NCBI RefSeq assembly: GCF_000373245.1
Contig: NZ_KB890754.1
Span: 179,635-243,634, forward strand
Source: Echinicola pacifica DSM 19836
GTDB taxonomy: Bacteria > Bacteroidota > Bacteroidia > Cytophagales > Cyclobacteriaceae
Length of the DNA stretch: 64,000 nucleotides
Reading direction: 5' to 3'
Each line of letters begins with the position of its first letter. Within the stretch, counting starts at the first letter, position 1. A model generated the notes under the pieces. It saw nothing but the letters and a program-made list of their open reading frames with translations, was not told where the DNA came from and searched no databases. Positions 45,098 through 53,867 of this stretch are shown piece after piece. The position numbers were made by a program, and so were the translations under genes.

Positions 45098-46000
45098 CTA
45101 GCTGGACATCAGCTGGAAGTTGATCACAGCTCCCGCCTTGGTGCCAGCAGCCACGGCGTTGGAAACCGCACGGAAAGGACTGGAATTATCTCCTGCGGCA
45201 TAGATGCCGGCAACAGTCGTTTGCTGCATTTCATTGACGCTAATGAATCCCCCCTCATTGAGTGCACAGCCCAGGGCCTCAGGCAGAGGACTGGTCTGGA
45301 CAAAGGGCAGCTCGGCATAGATGACGGGAAGGGAAAGCGTACTGCCGTCTTCGAAAAGGACCTGCTGTATTTGGCCATTTTCATGCTCCAGACGCTTGAT
45401 TCTTTTATCTATTATAGGAATACATTTTTCACGGATCATCTCCACACTTTCCGCAGGAATCTGTAGGGGACCATTGGTGAGGATTCGCAAATCGGAAGTC
45501 CAGTTGGGTAATAAATTAGCATAGTGAAGAGCCTTTTCACTATTCGAAAATATTGCCGTAGGCAATCCCTTCACCTCATATCCATGGCAATAAGGGCAGT
45601 GTATGAGCGACTTTCCCCAGCATGCCTCGAAGCCCGGGATTTCCGGGATAAGGTCCTTGATGCCTGTGGTAAATAGAATCCGTTTGGCTCTAAATTCCTG
45701 ACCTGATTGGGTTTTTACCCTAAACATTTCCCCTTCTGCCTGGCAGTCCACCACCGTATCAGAAAGCCAATTGACGCTGGGGTAGCGGAGAACTTGCTCT
45801 TTACCAAGGGAAGAGATCTCCGCTGGAGTGGAGCCATCTTGAGTGAGGAAATTATGAGAATGGGGCGTAGGGGCGTTGCAGGGCTTGCCAGCATCGATAA
45901 TCAGTGTGTCTCGGAGGGATCGGCCAAGCGCCATGCCCGCTGATAAGCCGGCATAACTTCCTCCTATCACGATCACATCCTTTAGAGTATTGGTTTTCAT
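45098..46000 (-). CDS. Thioredoxin-reductase-like FAD/NAD(P) oxidoreductase
   Basis: A 300-residue flavoprotein disulfide reductase of the TrxB-like family. The FAD motif is GGSYAGLSAG near residue 13, the redox-active disulfide is CPYCHGYE, and the second NAD(P)-binding motif region (PTAIFSNSEKALHYANLL) is weak: the usual GxGxxG is absent, so its reductant may not be NADPH in the normal way. GIYAAGDNSSPFRAV is the late FAD motif. The ATG at 46000 is chosen over a TTG at 46009. The palindrome upstream at 46036-46050 points to specific regulation. Confidence 0.85.
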   Translation of the reverse strand: MKTNTLKDVIVIGGSYAGLSAGMALGRSLRDTLIIDAGKPCNAPTPHSHNFLTQDGSTPAEISSLGKEQVLRYPSVNWLSDTVVDCQAEGEMFRVKTQSGQEFRAKRILFTTGIKDLIPEIPGFEACWGKSLIHCPYCHGYEVKGLPTAIFSNSEKALHYANLLPNWTSDLRILTNGPLQIPAESVEMIREKCIPIIDKRIKRLEHENGQIQQVLFEDGSTLSLPVIYAELPFVQTSPLPEALGCALNEGGFISVNEMQQTTVAGIYAAGDNSSPFRAVSNAVAAGTKAGAVINFQLMSS

Positions 46001-46035
46001 AATATTCAATTAGCTTTAGAGATTTTGTATATTAT

Positions 46036-46050
46036 TGCAACACTGTTGCA
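46036..46050. promoter_or_regulatory. Perfect palindromic operator candidate
   Basis: TGCAACA-C-TGTTGCA, 36 bases upstream of the thioredoxin-reductase-like start codon. The GC-containing perfect symmetry suggests a dimeric repressor or activator site. No regulator gene is adjacent, so the protein is unknown. Confidence 0.55.
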
Positions 46051-46248
46051 TAAGTAAATAATTCCCGATAAATGGAAATAGTTGTAAAAATATTCTGCAA
46101 TCTATTGATAGTAAGGGATTAATAAAAGAAGCTGGAAAGCTGAGAGCCAATCAGTTCACTGGTATTAGAAGAGAGAGGAAGGCTCAGAGATAGAGCAGAG
46201 CCATGATAATTAAGGTATTAAGGTTAAAAAATGAAGGAATAGAGGAGA

Positions 46249-46875
46249 TTATTTCAATCCGATGGTTCTTCGAATATTCAACCAGTATTTGGTGCGGCGG
46301 CTCATATAGGGGGAGACCTTTGGATTATAGGGATAGTGGCGGTCTTTGGGGACATTATTTACCAATAAGGCTACTAAAAGAAGGATTAAGGCGCCGGTAA
46401 AGACGGGGCTTAGTACATAGATAAAGCCTAGTTCCTGGATTTTTGCAGAGCCAATCACCGCGATCAGGGCGGTGGCTCCACCGGGAGGATGCATGGCTTT
46501 TAGCATTTGCATGGCAATGATCGCCAAAGAGACTGCCATGGCGCAGCTAAGCCAGAAAATATCGAAATGGCCGATGGTCTTCACCACGCTCACGCCAATG
46601 AATGCGCTCACCATATGGCCAAAAATGAGGTTTCTAGGCTGTGCAAGAGGGCTATTGGTCGCTCCATATACCAGCACCGCCGATGCTCCAAAGGAGCCTA
46701 TCAAAAATACCTGCTCTAAAGGGGCAAAATGATATAATTCATCCTGTATAAAAGCGATACAACCAATACCTAAAAAACCACCAATAAAGGTCCATAGATG
46801 ATCAATTGGATTTAGTATCGTTTGCTTATAAACTACGTAACGTGCTTTGCGGTACCCCCTGTTGATTTTTTTCAA
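46249..46875 (-). CDS. HPP-family membrane protein
   Basis: A 208-residue HPP-family membrane protein, a group tied to nitrite transport in chloroplasts and otherwise uncharacterised. The signature MHPPGGATALIAVIG is at about residues 127-141. Four hydrophobic segments are visible (about 27-48, 51-70, 84-130 and 145-172). The start codon is TTG at 46875, because the upstream codon TAA closes the frame and no ATG precedes the first membrane segment. Residues PRNLIFGHMVSAFIGV are also characteristic. The cargo is unknown. Confidence 0.85.
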   Translation of the reverse strand: MKKINRGYRKARYVVYKQTILNPIDHLWTFIGGFLGIGCIAFIQDELYHFAPLEQVFLIGSFGASAVLVYGATNSPLAQPRNLIFGHMVSAFIGVSVVKTIGHFDIFWLSCAMAVSLAIIAMQMLKAMHPPGGATALIAVIGSAKIQELGFIYVLSPVFTGALILLLVALLVNNVPKDRHYPYNPKVSPYMSRRTKYWLNIRRTIGLK

Positions 46876-47083
46876 TGCTGAGCTATTTTAAATATTCCTG
46901 CAAAAATAGTAAAGCCTTTTTAATCTCTACTGATTTAGTAGGGAATTCTTTACGGAAATTAGCAGTTCAGGAGGGATAGGGGCATGGACATCCTTCCAGA
47001 TTACGCTTTGCGCTAGCATTTACCAAAGCTAAATAGGAGTATGATGACGGCAGGAGGTCTGTGGACGCAATGTTTAAAGAAAA
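46876..47083. other. Intergenic region
   Basis: No gene, and no structure beyond the terminator that follows. Confidence 0.3.
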
Positions 47084-47121
47084 CCCCCAGTCCTGCGCAC
47101 TATCTGCGTCAAGGCTGGGGG
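47084..47121 (-). terminator. Intrinsic terminator of the ABC/GntR operon
   Basis: A 7-bp GC stem CCCCCAG/CTGGGGG with a long, partly paired loop (TGCGC/GCG-type contacts) is followed on the minus strand by TTTTCTTT. It lies about 110 bases after the last operon gene. Confidence 0.7.
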
Positions 47122-47229
47122 AAATTAATTTAGCTTGGTAAAAAGACTATTTGTAGGGTGATCAAAAAGTACTGCTATAAGTCATTCTAACTCTTTTAAT
47201 TACAATTAATATGATGGTAACACTGGAGT

Positions 47230-47892
47230 TTAATGAAAATTGATTTTTGAATTATCATCCTTTTTAAGTCCATTAATATTGGGAAGTCCCTCTATATTCA
47301 GGTCACTATTATTCCTAATATCGGAAGTTAAGTTGTTGATATTGCTGCCATTAAGGGAAGAATGATCAAGAGATAGGTCCAAAGCCCCGATATTTTGTAG
47401 GTTATTGTTTGACCGTTCGGTAGCAGTGAGTTGCAGGAAATTTATACGAGTATCCTTATGCTGTATAGATAGCCTTGATTTGTGATTGTGGACCCATAGA
47501 GAGTCATATTTCCCTCTGATATCTAGAGAGGAAGCCTGATCAATGATGAGCTGCCTCATTTTATTAGTGTTGATATCCAGAGTGACATATTCTTTTGCCT
47601 CGGAATAGACAAAGCAAGTGTCATTTTTAATATCAATTTGATAGTTTTTGGATGCATTTTCATCGTAAGTCTTGATGACTAGTTGGTTTTTCTGACTCTC
47701 AGTGATATTTACATGCCCATTGATATGAAGATGCAGCGTGGTGAATGAGTCTGTCAACTCCACTTCCTGCAAAATCGTGGCGGCCACAGGAGGGCGATCC
47801 TGCGATACATTATGTGCGATGACCATCAGGGTGGTCTGAACCATGATGGCTGCCAGTAAAAATCCGAATATTACTTTATTGCTCGTTTTCAT
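47230..47892 (-). CDS. Envelope protein of unknown function, GIN-like
   Basis: A 220-residue protein. The ATG at 47892 is used; a TTG at 47907 would extend it by five residues. One hydrophobic segment near the N terminus (VIFGFLLAAIMVQTTLMVIA) is a signal or anchor. The mature part (LHLHINGHVNITESQKNQLVIKTYDENASKNYQIDI and following) has the strand-rich, Asn/Ser-rich character of the GIN/DUF2807-type beta-helix domain; an alternating DLSLDHSSLNGSNINNLTSDIRNNSDLNIEGLPNINGL stretch looks like repeated short strands. It is the last gene of the ABC/GntR operon and overlaps the GntR gene by 17 bases, so it is coupled to it. Confidence 0.65.
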   Translation of the reverse strand: MKTSNKVIFGFLLAAIMVQTTLMVIAHNVSQDRPPVAATILQEVELTDSFTTLHLHINGHVNITESQKNQLVIKTYDENASKNYQIDIKNDTCFVYSEAKEYVTLDINTNKMRQLIIDQASSLDIRGKYDSLWVHNHKSRLSIQHKDTRINFLQLTATERSNNNLQNIGALDLSLDHSSLNGSNINNLTSDIRNNSDLNIEGLPNINGLKKDDNSKINFH

Positions 47893-48256
47893 TTTTGTTT
47901 TCTTCAAGTGCGTTCAACAATGGCTTTAGATCCTGATAGTTTAGGTTGAGTACCTTCACCCTATGGATAAGTTGTGGGAGTTCATTTTCGATAAATGCTG
48001 CCTTTTGGCGCTGATGAATCTGTGTCGGCGCATTTTCTGCCACAAAGAACCCGATGCCCCGCTTATTATCGAGTATCTTTTGGTCCTGAAGAGTGCTATA
48101 GGTCCTCATGACGGTATTACGATTGACCTCCATCTCCTCTGCCAGCTCCCTGACGGAGGGGATGCGATCTCCTGGTGCAAATTTCTCCTGTAAGATTTGG
48201 TCACAAACCCAATCTGCGATTTGTAGAAATATATTTCTAGATTCTGTAAATTCCAT
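47876..48256 (-). CDS. GntR-family (YtrA-type) transcriptional repressor
   Basis: A 126-residue YtrA-type GntR regulator: winged helix-turn-helix at 10-75 (IFLQIADWVCDQILQEKFAPGDRIPSVRELAEEMEVNRNTVMRTYSTLQ) and a short C-terminal helix for dimerisation. In Bacillus, YtrA represses an ABC transporter operon in which it is encoded. Here it lies one base after the permease gene, so it probably controls its own operon through the palindrome at 49975-49994. It responds to cell-envelope stress in related systems; the signal here is unknown. Confidence 0.92.
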   Translation of the reverse strand: MEFTESRNIFLQIADWVCDQILQEKFAPGDRIPSVRELAEEMEVNRNTVMRTYSTLQDQKILDNKRGIGFFVAENAPTQIHQRQKAAFIENELPQLIHRVKVLNLNYQDLKPLLNALEENKNENEQ

Positions 48257-48257
48257 C

Positions 48258-49130
48258 TTAAACCTCCTTTTCTTTTAACCTAAAATAAGCTGCTATCCAG
48301 CAGGCAATGGAGGCCGCTCCTGCAATCACAAGGGTCGATACCAAGATCAATGGAAGGTCATCAAAAACGGTAGGATAATTCAACTCTAATTTAAAATCCC
48401 AAAATTTAACCTGATCCGCCACCACAATATTTGATAAGGACATCATATATAAAATGATAAAAAATATCAAAGCCATCACTGTCAGCGGACCAAAAATAAT
48501 GTTCCATTGCTTATAAATCGTGCTTAAATAGAAAAGCAAGGAAACTCCTAGGAAGCTAATTGTTAAGGTGACGATAAGGATCAAATAACTTTTTTCGGAG
48601 GTTTCTAGGAAGGAAAGCAAGGAAGCCTTGTGGATTGTAGGCAGTTTTTCCATGGGCAAACCAATGGAGCTGAGCTTGGCTTTTTGTACCATTAGGTATA
48701 GATCCACCGTCAGATTGGTAGTAAGCTGAAATACAATGGGGTAAATAACCAAAAAACCAATGATTCTCAATACCCACTGCAAAAGGAATTTTTCGAGGGT
48801 GGAGGCTGGAAGAGTGAGGTAGGTGGTGAGGGTCTGTTTATTTTTGAAATACGGGAAACTCTTTCCGACAATGAAGGTCCCAAATATTATATACCCCGAG
48901 ATAAGAAAGGGGTAATAAGAGTCTTTATTCCAGCTGGGTTGGAAATTTTGACCCTTTATAGTTTCGGTATAGGAGGGAAATATTGACCAAAAAAGGACAC
49001 CAATAATTATCATGATCACCGGTATCAATAAAATATAAAGCAGGCGATTAGTGTTAAAGTCGTATTTCAATAAATTAATAAAGCGGCTAAGGCTAAATTG
49101 TTCATTTTGACGAGACATATTCTTATGCAT
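48258..49130 (-). CDS. ABC transporter permease
   Basis: A 290-residue membrane protein with about six hydrophobic segments: near 32-55, 73-92, 117-137, 175-200, 208-240 and 262-284. It is the partner of the ATP-binding protein, whose gene overlaps it by eight bases (start ATG at 49130; an internal ATG at residue 5 would remove the overlap). The cytoplasmic N terminus (SRFINLLKYDFNTNRLLY) is typical of Bacteroidota ABC-2 type permeases of YtrC/DUF families. The substrate is unknown. Confidence 0.85.
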   Translation of the reverse strand: MHKNMSRQNEQFSLSRFINLLKYDFNTNRLLYILLIPVIMIIIGVLFWSIFPSYTETIKGQNFQPSWNKDSYYPFLISGYIIFGTFIVGKSFPYFKNKQTLTTYLTLPASTLEKFLLQWVLRIIGFLVIYPIVFQLTTNLTVDLYLMVQKAKLSSIGLPMEKLPTIHKASLLSFLETSEKSYLILIVTLTISFLGVSLLFYLSTIYKQWNIIFGPLTVMALIFFIILYMMSLSNIVVADQVKFWDFKLELNYPTVFDDLPLILVSTLVIAGAASIACWIAAYFRLKEKEV

Positions 49131-49959
49131 TTTGTGGTTGGGGAGAATGTAGTTGCTTGTTGATTACAGCATTAAATAATAATTCCAGAGAAATCTGTGA
49201 AGGCTGCTTTCCTGGGCCGAGTGCTGTAATATAGTGGTATCCGCCCATGCTCTTCTCCGAATAGACGGCTTCAGCATCAGGAAGGGAAGAGAGACCAAAG
49301 TACCATTGGTCACTGATAGCTAGCATGTCCTCATCAAAAATCACCTTGCCATCATTGACGATCACCGCTCGGTCAATGAGGTTTTCGACGTCCTTTACCT
49401 GATGGGTGCTGATGATGATGGTTTGATCATCCCTTAGGTTGGCCGTCACTATTTTCCGAAAGAGACTTTTGGAGGGAATATCCAGACCATTGGTGGGCTC
49501 ATCGAGCAGTAAGGTCTTGCATCCAGATGCCAAAGCAATGGCGATCAGAAGCTTCTTCCGTTGGCCAAATGAGATATTGCCAAGCTTTTGGTCCTTAGGG
49601 AGGTCAAATTCTTCCTGCATTCTTACCATTTTTGCATGATCAAACTCAGGGTAAAAAGACGCTATGGACTTAATATATCGCTGAATAGAAGATTTATCAG
49701 GTAGGTAATTTTCCTCAGGAAGGATGATCATGTCCTGAAGAAATAGCGGAGACCGATCAAAGGGCCGGTAACCGTGGATGGATATATCGCCGGATTTTGG
49801 CTTCAATAAGCCCGCTAATAAACGCAATAAGGTGGATTTCCCAGCGCCATTTTTGCCCAGTAATCCTATTACCTGACCGGAACCAACCTGCCAATCCATC
49901 TGATCAAAAAGCGGCTTATTCTTCTGATAAGCAAAACTCATTTGTGTTAACAAAATCAT
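49123..49959 (-). CDS. ABC transporter ATP-binding protein
   Basis: A 278-residue ABC ATPase. Walker A is GKNGAGKST (residues about 34-42), Walker B is KTLLLDEPTNGLD, the signature is ISFGQRKKL instead of LSGGQ, and the H-loop is STHQV. The deviating signature occurs in some exporters with low-turnover ATPases. A C-terminal extension of about 70 residues (from FGLSSLPDAEAVYSEKS) may be a sensor or dimerisation part. It is the first gene of the operon, just after the GntR-type operator. Confidence 0.93.
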   Translation of the reverse strand: MILLTQMSFAYQKNKPLFDQMDWQVGSGQVIGLLGKNGAGKSTLLRLLAGLLKPKSGDISIHGYRPFDRSPLFLQDMIILPEENYLPDKSSIQRYIKSIASFYPEFDHAKMVRMQEEFDLPKDQKLGNISFGQRKKLLIAIALASGCKTLLLDEPTNGLDIPSKSLFRKIVTANLRDDQTIIISTHQVKDVENLIDRAVIVNDGKVIFDEDMLAISDQWYFGLSSLPDAEAVYSEKSMGGYHYITALGPGKQPSQISLELLFNAVINKQLHSPQPQNA

Positions 49960-50175
49960 ATATCAGTGTTTTAGTGTCATAGTGTGTTATGACAGTAAAA
50001 TAATGATTTAATTTTCAGATTTCCTAATCACCTACGGCACTTTTGCGAGAATAAAAGTTATGAGAGCAGTTTAATAATCCTAAAACGGTCTAGAAAGCAA
50101 CAGGGATAAGTATTTTAAAAGCAGAGAACGGCCCTGTTTGAGGGCCTAAGGCTCAGGCAGAATTCAAAAAAAATG
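49960..50175. other. Control region of the ABC/GntR operon
   Basis: It contains the operator described next. Beyond it (50010-50160) nothing more is visible. Confidence 0.35.
49965..49994. promoter_or_regulatory. Probable GntR operator
   Basis: TGTCATA (49975-49981) and TATGACA (49988-49994) form a perfect inverted repeat with a six-base spacer. AGTGT also occurs three times at exactly 8-base intervals (49965, 49973, 49981). It lies 6-35 bases upstream of the first operon gene, fitting autorepression by the GntR protein. Confidence 0.65.
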
Positions 50176-50207
50176 TCACCTCATTTGTTTTATCAAAAGA
50201 GGTGACT
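50168..50207 (-). terminator. Intrinsic terminator
   Basis: An 8-bp stem GTCACCTC/GAGGTGAC with a 16-base loop, followed on the minus strand by eight T, about 275 bases after the lipoprotein gene stop. Confidence 0.8.
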
Positions 50208-50481
50208 TATTCGTAAGCCTAAAAAATTAAAGTAGAGGAGGTAAGCCTTCTTTTCGCTGATACAGTAGGGTCCCCATTGGTGATAAGGATACTGATCATT
50301 GCTCCCCTTGGAGGCTGGTCTGAGCCATGCGGATTAGTTAATCAGTACTAATTAAATTAGACCTTGGAGAATTTGATATCTCTTCTCTTAGCGGCTCAAA
50401 TGGCTACCAAATCTACCTTGATTTAGTACAGCCATTTGAATAGGCATGGTCCAGCTAAGGTTTTGTCCGACCAGGGAGATC

Positions 50482-51912
50482 TTATAAGATTTCAGTACCG
50501 CTAAGGGTGAAGCTGGCCACAAATCTCCTTTCTCCACTGATCAGGACCTCACCTTCAAACTCAGTGGTGTCTCCAAGACCATTAGAAACTGTGATTTTAT
50601 AGTTTGTGGCAGGACAAATAGTATCGCTACACCCAAAGTAGTAAACGTAAACTCTATATTCCCCATTTGGGATATCTCCACTCCAGTTGATATTTTCGGG
50701 TCCAAAACCATCGGTATCATCTCGATCCATATATCCTCCGGATTGAGCTACTGGATGGCCATAAGAAACGACTTCTCCAAAGGGGTCTTCCACGAGTAGG
50801 TCCAGGTCTGTACGGTTCGTATCCCAGCTTAGGCTAATCTGCAATAGGCCATTTTGATCGGGCAGGTCGTTTATATTGAAGGGATTAATCAGTGTTTCGT
50901 TTTCACGGATGGACTGCATCAGTTCTTCCACACTCTCGAAGGTCATATTGGAGTTTAGCCAGTGGGTCAGGGTAGCGGAGTTTCCTAAGGTTCTTTCCAC
51001 CACGTTATTTTCAGACCTCCAGGCCCCATTTTTAATGGCTGGAAATTTCTCCTTTATAGAATTGGTCAAAGAGGCAAAGCTATTGGTAAAAATGGTATTT
51101 AGCACCACGGAGGCATTTCCTATGCCTTTTCCTGCCTGGGAGATGGCTACTCCCCTGGCGTTGGAAGTGGTACTGCTGCTCACTTCAATGCCTGTCCCTT
51201 CCATGCCGTCTCCGCTGGAATGTGTCTGAATAATCCATTTGGTGATATTGTTATTCTTAAACTGGTTAAAGGTATAAGTCCAAGGTCCCAGGGAACTACC
51301 ACGATCAATTGGCGCATTCTCATCCTGCTGTATTTCCAGATCAATACGGCTTACAGGGCTGGCAAAGGAGGAATTCACTTTCGTGTCAGTTCTAGAGCTG
51401 GCTCCTGCAGGTTGGCTCATATCATCCACCTCAAATACTTTGGTGGTCGCATATCGGCCAGAGGATTTGCTGACGCTTGATTCTGACAGCAGAGTACCTA
51501 TTCTACTTTCCCAGTCATAATGATATATCCTGACGAGGAAGGAGTTTTCATCGACATTCACAAATTCCGTCAGCGATGCCATTTTGGTGCCACTGGACAG
51601 GTCCACGGAATATAAATAAGCTGGATTTCTTTTTTTGTCAAGCAGAATCACCGTTTCCTCATTGGTATGCTTGGAGTAAAAATAGGCTTCCGAGATCGTA
51701 ATAGGATTACCCTTAGAGTCAAAATTGCCAAAGGTAGTCAGTTGACTATCATCTTTGACGATGGTAGTTTGGATCGAATGAGTGGAGAAGGCAGCATTAT
51801 CTGGTTCATAAAAAACCACTTGATATCCAGAATCGGGTTCTACTTTTTCTTCGTTGTTACATGCATTTAGAAGTAGCATCAGGCTAATTAGTACTAGTGG
51901 AAATTTGTTCAT
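50482..51912 (-). CDS. Lipoprotein with a C-terminal DUF2135/YfaP-like domain
   Basis: A 476-residue lipoprotein (lipobox LLLNAC, Cys18). The long N-terminal part (about 25-330) is mostly beta-rich with Ser/Thr-rich stretches and no family I recognise. The C terminus (about 350-476) has LQISLSWDTNRTDLDLLVEDPFGEVVSYGH, then DDTDGFGPENINWSGDIPNGEYRVYVYYFG, matching DUF2135/YfaP, a beta-sandwich often found in secreted or surface proteins. A C-D/I-C pair (CSDTIC) may form a disulfide. It is transcribed alone, and its function is unknown; a surface adhesin or carbohydrate-binding role is only a guess. Confidence 0.75.
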   Translation of the reverse strand: MNKFPLVLISLMLLLNACNNEEKVEPDSGYQVVFYEPDNAAFSTHSIQTTIVKDDSQLTTFGNFDSKGNPITISEAYFYSKHTNEETVILLDKKRNPAYLYSVDLSSGTKMASLTEFVNVDENSFLVRIYHYDWESRIGTLLSESSVSKSSGRYATTKVFEVDDMSQPAGASSRTDTKVNSSFASPVSRIDLEIQQDENAPIDRGSSLGPWTYTFNQFKNNNITKWIIQTHSSGDGMEGTGIEVSSSTTSNARGVAISQAGKGIGNASVVLNTIFTNSFASLTNSIKEKFPAIKNGAWRSENNVVERTLGNSATLTHWLNSNMTFESVEELMQSIRENETLINPFNINDLPDQNGLLQISLSWDTNRTDLDLLVEDPFGEVVSYGHPVAQSGGYMDRDDTDGFGPENINWSGDIPNGEYRVYVYYFGCSDTICPATNYKITVSNGLGDTTEFEGEVLISGERRFVASFTLSGTEIL

Positions 51913-52477
51913 GATTTCTAAATTTTAAAATGACAGATGGAAGTGTGAAAGTTTGGGAAGATTCGACTCTTGGTGTGGTTTAGAGGATTTATGAGAATCA
52001 TTCCAGCATTAAGGCACTTTATAGAAAGGTTATATAAAAGTAAACTCCAGTAAAATCGGGGTCATATTTACCGTGTATTCACGGTTCCATTTAGTAATTG
52101 CTTTACGACATATTCTAGCGGTTTTGTACTCTTAATGTGGAGACCGCCCAAGAGTAACCCGCTTCCATTATTTTTTTTTTAAAAATCCGGTTTAAGCACT
52201 ATGACGCAGCCTTGAAAGCGGGGCTGTATTCTGAAAAATAAATTAGAGAAATGGAAATATGCAAAGCTTCGAAAGCCCTTCATTAGGCTCGGAAGCTATA
52301 TATACCTTCCACTGACCGCTGGTATATCACTTATGAGATAAATAAAAACGCAGGCAAGGGCCAATGAATTTTCGCCAACCTATTTTTGGTAGGGAGTCGA
52401 ATTCAAATGGGGAGGGTAAGGTTAGCGATCTAAGATCCGAGAATTATTCGCTAGGGGAATTGGGTGTATGGAAGGTT
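51913..52477. other. Intergenic region between lipoprotein and cobC genes
   Basis: About 565 bases with no credible gene. A small CAGCC/GGCTG hairpin lies near 52206-52226, and a run of T (about 52170-52181) is present. No terminator for the cobalamin operon is obvious. Confidence 0.3.
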
Positions 52478-53050
52478 TTATTTTTTTTGAGCGGAGCAAT
52501 TTTCACCTGCTGGCCGGAGGGAGTCCATTCTTATCACCTCTCCATAGTGGACCTTTAGAGAGAAGGAATCTTCCAGGCGCGTGTCAGTAAGGTAAGCATG
52601 TATGGCTCTGATCGGGCCAGCATGGCTGATGATATAGACCTGATCCAGGGACATGGACTGGAGATCGCTGAGGAAATCCACGCATCGAGAGTAAAGGTCT
52701 CGATAAGATTCCCCACCTGGGCAGGCGACTTGAACGAAATCCTCCATCCATTTTGATAGTTCACCAGAGGGAATAGCATCCCATTGCTCCATCTCCCAGG
52801 CACCAAAATCTAATTCCATCAATCTGGGTTCACTATGCCAAATGACGGTGGGAAATAAGCGATCAGCTAAAAGTGTACATCGTCTCAAGGGGCTGGAAAA
52901 TATGGCATACTTGCCTTTTGGCTGACCTATTAAGGCATGAATGGCCTCGGCTTCTTCATCGAAGTCTTCTCTAAGCCCTATATCTGTCTGCCCATAGCAG
53001 ATACCTTTAGCGATTGCTGGGCTGGTATGTCGAATTAGAAATACATCCAT
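52478..53050 (-). CDS. cobC: Alpha-ribazole phosphatase (histidine phosphatase family)
   Basis: CobC removes the phosphate in the late cobalamin assembly (alpha-ribazole 5'-phosphate or adenosylcobalamin 5'-phosphate). The 190 residues from the ATG at 53050 begin MDVFLIRHTSP, with the catalytic RHT motif of the family at residues 7-9. SSPLRRC carries the phosphate Arg, LMELDFGAWE is the acid-bearing motif, and ISHAGPIR is the second His. A longer frame (to 53134) is excluded because the RH motif must sit near the N terminus. It overlaps cobS by 16 bases and is last in the operon. Confidence 0.9.
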   Translation of the reverse strand: MDVFLIRHTSPAIAKGICYGQTDIGLREDFDEEAEAIHALIGQPKGKYAIFSSPLRRCTLLADRLFPTVIWHSEPRLMELDFGAWEMEQWDAIPSGELSKWMEDFVQVACPGGESYRDLYSRCVDFLSDLQSMSLDQVYIISHAGPIRAIHAYLTDTRLEDSFSLKVHYGEVIRMDSLRPAGENCSAQKK

Positions 53051-53841
53051 ATTGTCAGAATGCTGATATAAAAGGTGACTTCGGTGATTTGCTGTACTGC
53101 TCCTAAGCAATCTCCCGTATAGCCACCTATCCATTTATTAAACCATCGTCCCAGGATCCAGGTGATCAAAAAGCAGGGGATAAGGGCGAGAAACATAAGG
53201 TAGTTTTGGAATAAGGCCATGGGAATTAAGGCAAATATTGCTGCGAGGAATAGATCAGTAAGTGGGAATTGACCTTTAGCTATCGGCTTGGATTTGCTGC
53301 CAATTTCATCGTTCATTTTGGCATATTGATGCGTTTTGAAAAAAGTAAGGGCCATAAATCGACTTATGGCATGTCCTGACAGGTAGGTAGCAAAAAGGCA
53401 TTGGCAAAACTCGAAACTAAAGATGTTTTCCTGGGAGTACTTTACTATTTCCACCAACAGCAGGTATTTAACCATCAGCACCATCATCAGGCTGATGGCA
53501 CCAAAGGTCCCCAATCGACTGTCTTTCATGATCGCAAGGATCTTCTCTTTGGTCCAGCCCCCACCAAATCCATCCATGGTATCTGCCAATCCATCCTCAT
53601 GGAATGCGCCAGTTACCAAAATAGAAGTGATCATGCTGAATATAACTGCGATGGATACGGGAAGTATTTTCTCCAACCCCACCAGCGTAAGTCCTGCGAT
53701 TCCTCCGACCAATAGGCCGATGAGCGGAAAATACTTTCGTGATATTCTGAGATATTTTTCCGAATGATCCACCCATTTGGGACATGGGATGCGGGTATAA
53801 AACATCAGTGCGGTGAAGAAAGCTCTGATTTCGGTTTTCAT
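53035..53841 (-). CDS. cobS: Adenosylcobinamide-GDP ribazoletransferase
   Basis: CobS is a polytopic membrane enzyme that joins adenosylcobinamide-GDP and alpha-ribazole to make cobalamin or its phosphate. The 268 residues contain FYTRIPCP at the start, GAFHEDGLADTMDGFGGGWTKEKILAIMKDSRLGTFG, which is the metal/substrate-binding signature, and about six hydrophobic segments. It overlaps cobC by 16 bases and lies about 26 bases after cobT. Confidence 0.96.
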   Translation of the reverse strand: MKTEIRAFFTALMFYTRIPCPKWVDHSEKYLRISRKYFPLIGLLVGGIAGLTLVGLEKILPVSIAVIFSMITSILVTGAFHEDGLADTMDGFGGGWTKEKILAIMKDSRLGTFGAISLMMVLMVKYLLLVEIVKYSQENIFSFEFCQCLFATYLSGHAISRFMALTFFKTHQYAKMNDEIGSKSKPIAKGQFPLTDLFLAAIFALIPMALFQNYLMFLALIPCFLITWILGRWFNKWIGGYTGDCLGAVQQITEVTFYISILTIWMYF

Positions 53842-53867
53842 AAAGGGTTTATTATTAGTTGATTAAA

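Noticed and set aside
53051-53134. Longer start of cobC
   Set aside because: The catalytic RHT motif must be near the N terminus and the extra 28 residues are encoded inside cobS.
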